This document shows positions 1-8,845 of a stretch of DNA of 64,000 nucleotides, piece by piece. Each line of letters begins with the position of its first letter. Within the stretch, counting starts at the first letter, position 1. The DNA comes from Cichorium intybus (lineage: Eukaryota > Streptophyta > Magnoliopsida > Asterales > Asteraceae), in the NCBI GenBank assembly GCA_023525715.1, contig CM042016.1, forward strand, positions 76,872,382 to 76,936,381. The letters run 5' to 3'. The notes beneath the pieces are model-generated. The model saw only the letters and a program-made list of their open reading frames with translations, searched no databases and was not told the origin of the DNA. Position numbers and translations under genes: made by a program.

Positions 1-129
1 TACCGTTTGAAAATGGTTTGAAGCAGCAGCGCCGGCTGAATCTGCATTGATTGAAGCAGCGCTGACCGGAGATGTAGGGCCGGCTGAAGAAGCGAAATTG
101 AAGGAGGAAGAAGCGGTATTCGATTGCAT
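1..129 (-). CDS. Possible N-terminal exon of an unidentified plant gene, cut by the window edge
   Basis: On the minus strand an ATG at 129-127 opens 43 codons that run to the window edge without a stop. The peptide starts MQSNTASSSFNFASSAG and continues rich in Ser and Ala, ending near HFQTV. Its base composition is clearly less AT-rich than the flanking DNA. A TATA-like stretch on the same strand at 231-240 lies about 100 nt upstream. I recognise no family, and the low-complexity N-terminus gives no function. If the Helitron call is right, this could be a captured gene fragment rather than a resident gene. It could also be chance. Confidence 0.3.
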   Translation of the reverse strand, partial: MQSNTASSSFNFASSAGPTSPVSAASINADSAGAAASNHFQTV

Positions 130-1125
130 TGTGTGCGTGTCTGGAGTTTCCAAACATGAGATCTTTATCTCTTTCATATTTACAAATTAAAATAAGGGTA
201 AATTTGTCAATAGCATATTTTTTCTATGGATTTATAAAATTACTCCGTGGAAAAATCAACGCCCTTTATTTTTTCTTTGTCAAATTTTCTTTGTATGTGA
301 ATTTTGTTGATTCAGTCAAGCGAAACAAAATATGTTAATATTGGACCCAGTTTTTAATCATTTCTTACACAAAATGTAAGTCATTTAATTTAATGGCAAC
401 CGACAAGGCATAATCATTTTCAGATTATAATAGTGTCTTTTACTTGGAAAGTATTTATGGTATATCCCTTTTTGATTTCGTATACAATCTCACACCCTAA
501 TATGTATTGCAATTTATAATTTTTCCAAACATACATTATATTTAAACAAGTGATCTTAATTCGATATTAAATATGATTTTTAATATTAGTTAATTAAAGA
601 ATGTCGCTAAAAATATATTTATATTTCATTATATACTTTTAACCAAAAATAGGCCACACACGTCCACTAGAATATGGATTATATTTTGTATGATAACAAA
701 TAAATAAAAAAGAAATTAGAAGTATGTAAAATCTTGATCAATGAATCAAATTACCATGGATTATATTATGATTTGTTGAAAGGCAACCACTTGAAATTCT
801 GATTTGTTGAAAGACAACCACTTGAAACAGCCTCTTTGTTTACTTTGTCTTTTGTTTAGATTATAGCATTCTACTTCTATTTATCATTTCATTGAAAAAT
901 ACCCCTATAGTCCAAACCGATTTCTAAAAGTTTTTTTCATTTTTGGTCACACACTCTCGGGTTTTTACCGTCCCCTATATCGTTGGAAAGGTAATCAATC
1001 GCCCGAAAAACAATTAATCACTCTCATATTCGCCAACTCCCCCTCTTATCTGCAACCTAAAACCTAAAAAGTAATTGCCGAAACGAAACTATTTGCCGCC
1101 GCCGCATTGCGCGGGTACGCAGCTA

Positions 1126-1126
<1 letters not shown>
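1..1126 (+). mobile_element. Helitron-like element, 3' portion only
   Basis: The stretch ends in a Helitron-type 3' terminus. A GC-rich hairpin at about 1099-1114 (CCG-CGC, loop ATT, GCG-CGG, one bulged C) is followed 8 nt later by CTAG at 1123-1126 and then a T. Helitrons characteristically end in a short hairpin about 10 nt before CTRR and insert between A and T without target duplication. Here the base after CTAG opens a (TA)n tract. The 5' TC end is not in the window, so the left limit is unknown and bases 1-1090 are assigned only by continuity. No Rep/helicase coding is seen, so this would be a non-autonomous copy. About 160-1000 is AT-rich with no recognisable gene. Confidence 0.5.

Positions 1127-1217
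<91 letters not shown>
1127..1217. repeat. (TA)n microsatellite, about 91 bp
   Basis: Uninterrupted TA dinucleotide run between the Helitron-like CTAG terminus and the truncated copia-type LTR. The 3' LTR of the same retroelement has only a short TA run at the matching place (about 17725-17734), so the tract has expanded here. Confidence 0.95.
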
Positions 1218-1220
<3 letters not shown>

Positions 1221-1662
1221 GAGAACAAAAATTAGGATATTTATATCCATAATTTTCGAATTATATATATAGATAAATAAGGGTTTGAATTTAAAGATAA
1301 AAGATTTATCCGGTTTGAATTCGAATAAGGCTTATCTGTAAGGCTTATCTGTTATACCGTTGAGGCTATAAATAAGGAGCCCCATTACCCCATAAGGACC
1401 ACAAAATTTTAAGGGTTTTTCTCCCTCTCTCTGGTTTTTCGAGTTCCCTAGCTTCTGGGTGTGACTCCATTTGAGCAAGGCATTTGCGATGCTTAGCTTG
1501 CAAGAAATAACTAAAATGTTAGTTTTCTGATTTTATTCTTTAGTAATTTTTTCTTGTGGCCTTTTAGGAAATATTTATATGTCCAATAGTAGAAAACATA
1601 GATTCTCATAGGTTGCATGTGAACTTAGGGTGTTAGTTCATAGATTTGCAGAAAATCTTTCA
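1218..1662 (+). repeat. 5' LTR of copia LARD, missing its first ~340 bp
   Basis: Matches 17735-18164 along its length and ends in TTTCA directly before the PBS. The part equivalent to 17395-17734 is absent. The break falls exactly in the TA tract, next to the Helitron-like terminus, so the missing part may lie left of the window beyond the Helitron's 5' end. Confidence 0.85.
1367..1374 (+). promoter_or_regulatory. TATA box in LARD 5' LTR
   Basis: TATAAATA, about 295 bp before the LTR end. The same octamer is at 17883-17890 in the 3' LTR. It probably starts the element transcript. Inference from sequence and position only. Confidence 0.6.
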
Positions 1663-1663
1663 G

Positions 1664-1675
1664 TGGTATCAGAGC
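1664..1675 (+). other. Primer binding site of copia LARD
   Basis: TGGTATCAGAGC one base after the LTR end, the standard complement to the 3' end of initiator tRNA-Met in plant copia elements. Confidence 0.85.
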
Positions 1676-2071
1676 TTTTGGTTGTTTTCTTGTTGAATAG
1701 GTATAATAGTTTTCCTAAATTTTAGGGTTTAAAGCTTATAAACCCTTATAGATTGAAATCGATTTTTGGGTTAGGGTTTTAGAAACCCTAGCCCCTCCCC
1801 TCTATGTTCTTTGAAAATTTTCTAGGGTTTTAGAAGGTTTTCTATTTTTGGTAACTTTGATTATTTAATATTTGGATAACCTTAAACCCATTATTTGATT
1901 TTCGATAATTAGGGGGTTTAAGATAGGTTTAAATTAATTTGATTAATTTATGATACCAATATAGATTTAATTAATTTAGTTAATTGTTTAATTAAAATAT
2001 ATTTAAAGGTTTAATTTGATTTAAATTTAATAGTTTAAATTTCGAAAAAAAAAATTAAAAGATAAACCAGG
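1676..2071 (+). other. LARD leader, AT-rich, no gene
   Basis: Non-coding start of the LARD internal domain, very AT-rich with many TTTAATT runs. It is broken at 2071 by element A and resumes at 11927. The last five bases (CCAGG, 2067-2071) are the left copy of A's target duplication. Confidence 0.7.
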
Positions 2072-2633
2072 TGATAGTATATCACACGGATACGCATAAG
2101 CTTCCCACCAGCACGCCAGCGGCACGGCTCGCCAGCATTCAGATAGACAGCTAGCCACCAGAGGCCTGGCTGGACCTAATCCGACTCGACAGTCGCTAAA
2201 TGGCTGATAGCCACATGTACCAATATTAGAACGACACGTCACCCTGTAACGGTCATCGTGCGAACCATTTAGACACGAACGAATCATGTGATCCCCGAAC
2301 TACCACCTGACCAGAGGAATGAACCAATCACAGCTAACGCCAGACAATCGACCAATAAGGAAAGGATCCACTACCAACTGACAAGTGGTCCCCTCGCAGG
2401 TATAACGATATATGATGATCACACCCTTGGTGAGATCATCATCGCATTACCACTTTATCTGACCTTTTCCCGTATTCTCTCCATACTTTCCGATCACCAT
2501 ACTAACTTAACCGTCGGAGCGCCCTCCCGGGATCGCCTCCCGGAGTGCGTCTGACCCAATTTCTTTATTGTTGTGAGCTCAGGTCAAGGATTCCAGCGTT
2601 CAGAGAATCAGTCCAAGGCTAGAGTTTGCATCA
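2072..2633 (+). repeat. 5' LTR of element A
   Basis: 562 bp, TG...CA ends, nearly identical to 11360-11921. Related in sequence (reverse orientation) to the element D LTR at 46561-47131. Confidence 0.95.
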
Positions 2634-2651
2634 TTGGCGCCATCCGCTTGT
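2634..2651 (+). other. PBS of element A
   Basis: TTGGCGCCATCCG directly follows the LTR. Element B has the same core and C has TTGGCACCATCCG, so the PBS is a family trait. The priming tRNA was not identified. Confidence 0.75.
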
Positions 2652-2687
2652 GTGATGAAGCAAAGAACTACAATCTCCCAATCTTAA

Positions 2688-5600
2688 ATGGCGACTTCAT
2701 CTGGAAGTCAACAGGACGACGCCCAGCGAAGTCCAATACGACCCATGCCGTCCTTAGGAGCCGTGACACCTCCAACTCCGGCGACCGCACCGTCCATCAC
2801 AACCGCCTCACCATGGCAGACCCCGATGCCAACCCTGATGCCGCCATCACTACCTTATGTTAACCCTTTCCTCCACACAAGGCCAACAACAACACAATCG
2901 TTATTTCCACCTCCATTAGTCACTCTAACAACGGCGGGAACACCCACATCAACCCCAGTCTCGGCAAGTTTTTTACAGCCTTTTCCACCACTGTTTGCCT
3001 CAGGAACACCGTCAACCCCAATTCTGACACCCACTGTACCACAAAGTTTCTTCGTAAGCACCTCCACTCCTCCAGTTCAGTTCACCCCACCACCATTTTA
3101 CGTCAATAGTTTCCCTACTACCCCAATAATAAACACATCGTACATGACGCCACAATACCAGTTCGTGCCATTTTACCAATCGTTTCAACCCCAAACATTG
3201 AACCCAATTCCGACAATCACCACACCACGCTCTCCTTTTGTCAAAGAGCTCTTGGATTATGAGATCCCAAGTACCGCCAAACTCCCAACGTTGAAGTTAT
3301 ACAATGGAACCACATGCCCGGACAGTCATATTGATACTTATGAATGGCACATGACCTCGCTGAAGTTAGATCAACGCTTTTGGTGCACATATTTCCCGAG
3401 AACGCTGGACGGCAACGCGGGCGCATGGTTCAAAAGCTTAGCACCAAACAGCATATACAACTTCGAACAGTTAAAACAACTATTTCTCACAAATTTCATG
3501 CAACTACACAAATATAGAGGCGATAACCACGCTATAATGGGCTGTAAACAGCGAGAGGGCGAGTCTGTGAAAGATTATTTCAAGCGATTCAACAAAGCTA
3601 CCCTAGACGTCCCGGGGCAGGATGACCGCATGGTGACGGGAGCGTTCACTTGGGGATTGTTACCAGGACCGTTATCCCGAAAATTCCTGGGCCGACCACC
3701 GCAAACCCGGCACGAGCTGAAGGAGCGAGTCGAAAGGTTCCTTAGACAGGAAGAAGGCACAGCGGAGAAACAACAGTACCTTAAAGCAACAACCGATGGC
3801 CAGCACAAGCGACACGACCGCTACTCTCACAGTCGCCGCCAGGACCATTTCAACCTCCCTCCAAGGGGAGGAAGACCTCCACGACGATTTAACCCACTCT
3901 ACCGGGAAGAACCTCGGAATAGGCAGGCAGACATCTACGCGGTTAAAGAACCCACTGCGGATAAACTGCTAGACAGTAGACAAAAATACTGCGAGTACCA
4001 TAAGAGCAGGGCTCATGACACCAACGATTGTGCCATGCTGAAGAAAGAAATGGAAGAGAAAAATTTGAAAGGTAACCTGGTGGAAACAGCAAAAAGATTA
4101 CGAGAACAGTTTGAAGCGGAAAGAAAAGCTGAAAGAGGAAGAAAGGATAATACGGCCGGAGGAAAGGCCCTCGAGATTCTAGCTATCCGGACCAGTCAGA
4201 AGCGATATGACCGCTCCAGTGGAGAACGCACACATCGCGACGACGGCCCCCTAAACTTAAGTTTTTCAGTTAATGACCCAAGACCTGAAAGCTGGCAGGG
4301 AGATAACCCTCTAATACTGACCGGACATATTCAAAACATCAAGATCCATAGAGTATACGTAGATGGCGGAAGTGCTGCCGACATCATACACGAACACTGT
4401 TTCAATTTATTGCCACAAGTCATCAAAGAAGAACTAAAACCTGCTAGAGGACGACTCGTAGGGTTCACGGGTCACAGCATATGGCCAATTGGAACCATCT
4501 CTCTGCCATTCACGTTGAAGAGTTTCGACGGAAAACTCCATAAAACATCACTCATTGAATTTGTGGTCGTGAGAGCACCATCGGAACATAATATGATTCT
4601 AGGAAGGCCAGGGTTACTAAAATTTGGGAAGGTACCATCCACAGTACATGGCCTCTTGAAATTCAGAACACCGAATGGAGTAGCCTGCGTTCTAGCCACA
4701 AGCCCCCAGACTCTGAGCTGCTGTCAAGTGATGCAACCAAAAGATATCATCAGACCCGTCAAGAAAGCCAGGACAGAAGGATCAAATGACCAAGAGATCA
4801 TTAATCAAGATTGCCCCGAACAACTGATCCGTATCGGCACCAGTCTGTCCACAATTACGAGAAAGAAGGTGATTTTTCTCCTTAAGCAATATAAACATGT
4901 GTTTGCATGGGAGCCCGCAGATATGATGGGAGTGGACAGAGAAGTAATAGAGCACAGCTTAAACGTTAAACCAGGAAGTAAGGGAATCAAGCAGAAAAAG
5001 AGGGGCCAGGCAGGTGAGCGAAACATGGCAATTAATATAGAGGTGACCAAATTAGTTGCAGCAGGAATACTGAGGGAAGCCATTTTCCCTGACTGGATTG
5101 CTAACCCGGTAATGGTCAGGAAGAGTGACGGAAGCTGGAGGATGTGTATAGACTACACAGACTTAAACAAAGCTTGTCCCAAGGATTGCTATCCCCATCC
5201 AGAAATAGATCAAAAAGTTGAATCACTTCAAGGTTTTCGGTGGAAATGCTTCCTAGATGCGTATAAGGGTTATCACCAAATACAAATGAAAAAAGAGGAC
5301 GAAGAGAAAACAGCATTCTATACTGATCGAGGAACTTTCTGCTACCGGAAAATGCCTTTTGGACTAAAGAATGCACGCGCAACGTACCAGCGGTTGGTGG
5401 ACAATTTATTTCGCAATCAAATTGGGCGAAACATTGAAGTCTATGTCGATGATATGGTAATCAAAAGTTTGGAAGAAACTACATTGATAACGGACATAGA
5501 AGAGACATTAAAAACATTAGAGCAGGCCAAGATGAAGCTGAACCCCGCGAAATGCGCATTCGGGGTGGAGGAAGGTCATTTCTTGGGATATTACGTGACA

Positions 5601-6947
5601 AATCAAGGTATACTCCCTAATCCAGCTAAAGTACAAGACGCCCTCGAAACCAAACCACCAGCCACACTGAAAGACATGCAGACGTTGAATGGAAAGTTAA
5701 CAGCATTAGGGCGATTCATTGCAAAATCAGCAGAGAAGGCTCTACCACTCTTCAACACGCTAAAAGGAGAAGTCGGCAAGGAAAGATTCAGATGGACAGT
5801 GGCAGCTGACGAAGCTTGGCAAAATCTTAAGCAAGCACTAAGCAACTTACCCACGTTGGCCAGCCCCATCCCAGGGGAAACATTATCCATGTATCTGTCA
5901 GCATCGCATGAAGCCATCTCAGCGGTATTAGTAGTGGAAAGAAATAATATACAACTCCCAGAATATTTCATTAGCCGAGCACTCCAAAGCCCGGAAATCA
6001 ATTACCCAATGCTCGAAAAATTGGTTCTAGCACTCGTACATGCTGCCAGACGTCTCCGCCGATATTTCCAGGCTCACCACATCGAAGTACTTACCAGTCA
6101 GCCACTTAAGCAGATTCTCCTGAAACCAGAAAATTCCGGAAGACTAGCCAAATGGGCCATAGAGCTGGGAGAACACGCCCTCACTTACAGGCCTCGCATA
6201 GGCATCAAGGCACAGGCGCTGGCAGATTTCTTAATTGAAGTCCCTGACCAACCAGCCACAGAAACACCGACTGCCCCTCATTCTCCAACCAAGGAACAGT
6301 TATGCGAATGGACTTTGTTCACCGATGGAGCGGCTGGAAAAGAAGGGTCAGGGGTTGGTTTGATTTTGAAAAGTCCTCAGGGTGAAGAGATTACGTACGC
6401 ATTACGCTTCGACTTTCGAACATCAAACAATGAAGCAGAATACGAAGCCTTGCTAGCAGGACTTCGGCTAGCGATTGAAAACGGGGCGACACGAGTGACA
6501 GCCTTGAGTGATTCTTTATTGGTGACGAACCAGATAAATGGTCAATATGAAGCCAGAGACAAACGCATGCAAAAATACACAGAGGCGGTGAAAAAGTTAA
6601 TAAAATCTTTTGATAATTTCTCAATTAAACAAATTCCCCGGTCAGAAAACAGACGGGCTGATGCCCTGAGTAAACTAGCCTCAACGTCATTCGATCATCT
6701 GATTAAAAAGGTGTTGGTCGAGGTACTACATGAAAGTAGCATCAAGGAAAAACAGGTAAATGTGACATCAGAAGAATCGCCGACTTGGAGTACTCCATTC
6801 ATGGAATACCTCCAGCATGGGACTCTGCCAGAGGATGACACAGAAGCTCGTAAGATTCGAGTCAAAGCCCCCAACTTTGCAATAATTGAAGGGAATCTTT
6901 ACAAAAAAGGATACTTGACCCCTTGGCTAAAATGTATAACAAAATAA
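2688..6947 (+). CDS. Gag-protease-RT-RNase H polyprotein of element A (ends at a premature stop)
   Basis: One 1419-codon frame. It starts with a Pro/Thr-rich stretch, then the retrotransposon gag core at about residues 188-330 (TCPDSHIDTYEWHM, GAWFKSLAP). A basic RNA-binding segment lies at about 372-405 and a Cys/His cluster at about 434-450. Protease is near 554 with DGGSAADI instead of the usual DSG. RT follows (IDYTDLNKACPKDCYP near 820, catalytic YVDD near 918), then a Ty3-type RNase H near 1065. An archaeal-type RNase H occupies about 1207-1335 (TDGAAGKEGSG, NNEAEYEALL, SDSLL, RRADALSKLA). The TAA at 6945-6947 replaces a Glu codon seen in the element D copy, and the same frame continues into integrase. 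Start chosen as the first ATG after the PBS giving the full gag. Confidence 0.93.
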   Translation: MATSSGSQQDDAQRSPIRPMPSLGAVTPPTPATAPSITTASPWQTPMPTLMPPSLPYVNPFLHTRPTTTQSLFPPPLVTLTTAGTPTSTPVSASFLQPFPPLFASGTPSTPILTPTVPQSFFVSTSTPPVQFTPPPFYVNSFPTTPIINTSYMTPQYQFVPFYQSFQPQTLNPIPTITTPRSPFVKELLDYEIPSTAKLPTLKLYNGTTCPDSHIDTYEWHMTSLKLDQRFWCTYFPRTLDGNAGAWFKSLAPNSIYNFEQLKQLFLTNFMQLHKYRGDNHAIMGCKQREGESVKDYFKRFNKATLDVPGQDDRMVTGAFTWGLLPGPLSRKFLGRPPQTRHELKERVERFLRQEEGTAEKQQYLKATTDGQHKRHDRYSHSRRQDHFNLPPRGGRPPRRFNPLYREEPRNRQADIYAVKEPTADKLLDSRQKYCEYHKSRAHDTNDCAMLKKEMEEKNLKGNLVETAKRLREQFEAERKAERGRKDNTAGGKALEILAIRTSQKRYDRSSGERTHRDDGPLNLSFSVNDPRPESWQGDNPLILTGHIQNIKIHRVYVDGGSAADIIHEHCFNLLPQVIKEELKPARGRLVGFTGHSIWPIGTISLPFTLKSFDGKLHKTSLIEFVVVRAPSEHNMILGRPGLLKFGKVPSTVHGLLKFRTPNGVACVLATSPQTLSCCQVMQPKDIIRPVKKARTEGSNDQEIINQDCPEQLIRIGTSLSTITRKKVIFLLKQYKHVFAWEPADMMGVDREVIEHSLNVKPGSKGIKQKKRGQAGERNMAINIEVTKLVAAGILREAIFPDWIANPVMVRKSDGSWRMCIDYTDLNKACPKDCYPHPEIDQKVESLQGFRWKCFLDAYKGYHQIQMKKEDEEKTAFYTDRGTFCYRKMPFGLKNARATYQRLVDNLFRNQIGRNIEVYVDDMVIKSLEETTLITDIEETLKTLEQAKMKLNPAKCAFGVEEGHFLGYYVTNQGILPNPAKVQDALETKPPATLKDMQTLNGKLTALGRFIAKSAEKALPLFNTLKGEVGKERFRWTVAADEAWQNLKQALSNLPTLASPIPGETLSMYLSASHEAISAVLVVERNNIQLPEYFISRALQSPEINYPMLEKLVLALVHAARRLRRYFQAHHIEVLTSQPLKQILLKPENSGRLAKWAIELGEHALTYRPRIGIKAQALADFLIEVPDQPATETPTAPHSPTKEQLCEWTLFTDGAAGKEGSGVGLILKSPQGEEITYALRFDFRTSNNEAEYEALLAGLRLAIENGATRVTALSDSLLVTNQINGQYEARDKRMQKYTEAVKKLIKSFDNFSIKQIPRSENRRADALSKLASTSFDHLIKKVLVEVLHESSIKEKQVNVTSEESPTWSTPFMEYLQHGTLPEDDTEARKIRVKAPNFAIIEGNLYKKGYLTPWLKCITK

Positions 6948-8018
6948 GAAGGATGCTGCGCATTAAACGAGATACATTCTGGTCTAGCAGGGGCCCATGA
7001 AGGAGCAAGGGCACTAACGGGCAAAATCCTGCGAATGGGATTCTATTGGCCCGACATCCATGCCGACGCGATGGAGATAACACGCAAGTGCATAGAATGC
7101 CAGACTTTTTCTCCAACACAGAATCTACCCGCAGCCCCTCTCACAAGCATAACAAGCCCATGGCCATTCTTCCAATGCGGTATCGACATTGTTGGACCTT
7201 TCCCGGAAGCTCCAGGAAGGCTGAAATTCTTAATTGTAGCAGTGGACTATTTCACCAAATGGGTAGAGGCGGAACCGGTAGCTTCCATAACTGGACGTAG
7301 CATCATCAAGTTCATGTGGAAACATATACTCACTAGGTTCGGCACCCCTCGAGTGCTAATTAGTGACAACGGGCTACAATTTGCCAAGAACCCCTTTCGT
7401 GGATGGTGCGAGGAAAGGCAAATCCGATAGCAGTTCACATCGGTTGCCCATCCACAAGCTAATGGCCAAACGGAAGTAACTAACCGCACCATGGTAAATG
7501 GAATCAATAAAAGGCTGGGAAAAGCCAAAGGCAACTGGGTGGAAGAGCTACCAAGCGTTCTTTGTTCCTACCGGGTAACTCCAAGAACCAGCACACAAGA
7601 AACACCATTTAGCTTGGTGTACGGATCAGAAGCAATGCTCCCGCCGGAACTTTCCATAATCTCCTTACGGGTCTCCGCCTTTAACACTGAAAGGATGGAG
7701 GAGGATTTAAGACACAATTTGGATCTACTGGAAGAAAGACGTGAACTAGCCAGCGTCAGACAGGCAAGATACAAGTCTAACACAGAGAGATACTATAACA
7801 GACGAGTGAAAGGAAGGGCATTCAAAGTAGGTGACTTGGTATTACGGAAGAATGAAGTCAGCCACGCCCAACCACGAGGGAAGCTGGGCCCAACTTGGGA
7901 AGGCCCATACAAAGTAATAGAGGCACACCGGAATGGAGCATACATACTAGAAACCATGGATGGCAACCCAATACCAAGAACATGGAACATCCAGCACCTA
8001 AAAACCTTCCATTTCTAA
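6948..8018 (+). pseudogene. Integrase part of element A pol, separated by two nonsense codons
   Basis: Continues the gag-pol frame after the TAA at 6945-6947. An HHCC zinc module lies at about 6970-7105 (HSGLAGAHEGA, CIECQTF). The catalytic core has D in GIDIVGPF, D in LISDNGLQF, and E in ANGQTEVTNR. The C-terminal module reads GDLVLRKNE...WEGPYKV, ending at 8018. A second in-frame stop, TAG at 7428-7430, stands where element D has Gln (CAG to TAG) and cuts the DDE core. No frameshift is seen. Without stop suppression no complete integrase can be made. Confidence 0.9.
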
Positions 8019-8172
8019 AAAGACCAACACCAGGCAACTTGAACAGCTGATTGCAGCATACTTTTTTTTTCTCCCTAACAAGAAATGTAATGGATTAAAT
8101 GTTGCAAAGAATTGAGTTCTGAAAACTCCATATCATGACACTCTTGTTTGTACTCATCAAAAACCGTCATAT

Positions 8173-8575
8173 TAAATCACAACTTGAAAACCGTTGGCTG
8201 ACCTGATCACCCAGCCAACTTAATACAACATGGCCGAGCACCACTCGTATTAAGTCACAACTTAATACAACATGGCCGAGCACCACTCATAATAAGTCGC
8301 AACTTAAAACAACATGGCCGAGCACCACTCGTATTAAGTCACAACTTAATACAACATGGCCGAGCACCACTCATAATAAGTCGCAACTTAATACAACATG
8401 GCCGAGCACCACTCATAATAAGTCGCAACTTAATACAACATGGCCGGGCACCACTCATAATAAGTCGCAACTTAAAACAACATGGCCGAGCGCCACTCGT
8501 ATTAAGTCACAACTTAATACAAATGGTCGAGCACCACCCATAATAAGTTATCACTTAACACAACCGGTCATATGT
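8173..8575 (+). repeat. Tandem hairpin repeat between pol and aORF of element A
   Basis: About nine units of roughly 42 bp alternate two variants. Each has a self-complementary part (TATTAAGT-CACA-ACTTAATA or AAGT-CGCA-ACTT) plus ATGGCCGAGCACCACTC. The array sits exactly between the 3' ends of the convergent pol and antisense ORFs. The same motif, reversed, forms the array at 49981-50425 in element D. Confidence 0.9.
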
Positions 8576-8845
8576 TACTCGCATCAAAACACATCACAAT
8601 GCAACCAACCAAACACCACCTACATTGATACCCACCATATTCAAACAAGAATAGATACCACATAAACAGCTAAATACCATTCCACAAGAAAAACAGCTTC
8701 TAAACACATCCAACCAAGCAAAATTAACATACAAACATACCCTTGTCCACCACACATAAACAGAACATTTGTCCATAGCTGCTAAAACAAAAGAAATTAT
8801 CTAGAAATATCATTACAACCATATCGAAAGATGTAAACAAATGCC

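Noticed and set aside
1075..1272. ORFs encoding (YI)n or (IY)n peptides (also at 32508-32762, 32789-32974, 45957-46154, 48021-48277)
   Set aside because: They are translations of TA microsatellites with no other coding signal.
2027..2554. Open frames over the LTRs of A and D on both strands (for example 2288-2554, 11576-11842, 46638-46904)
   Set aside because: They recur only because the LTRs recur. No protein family is recognised and they cross LTR signals.
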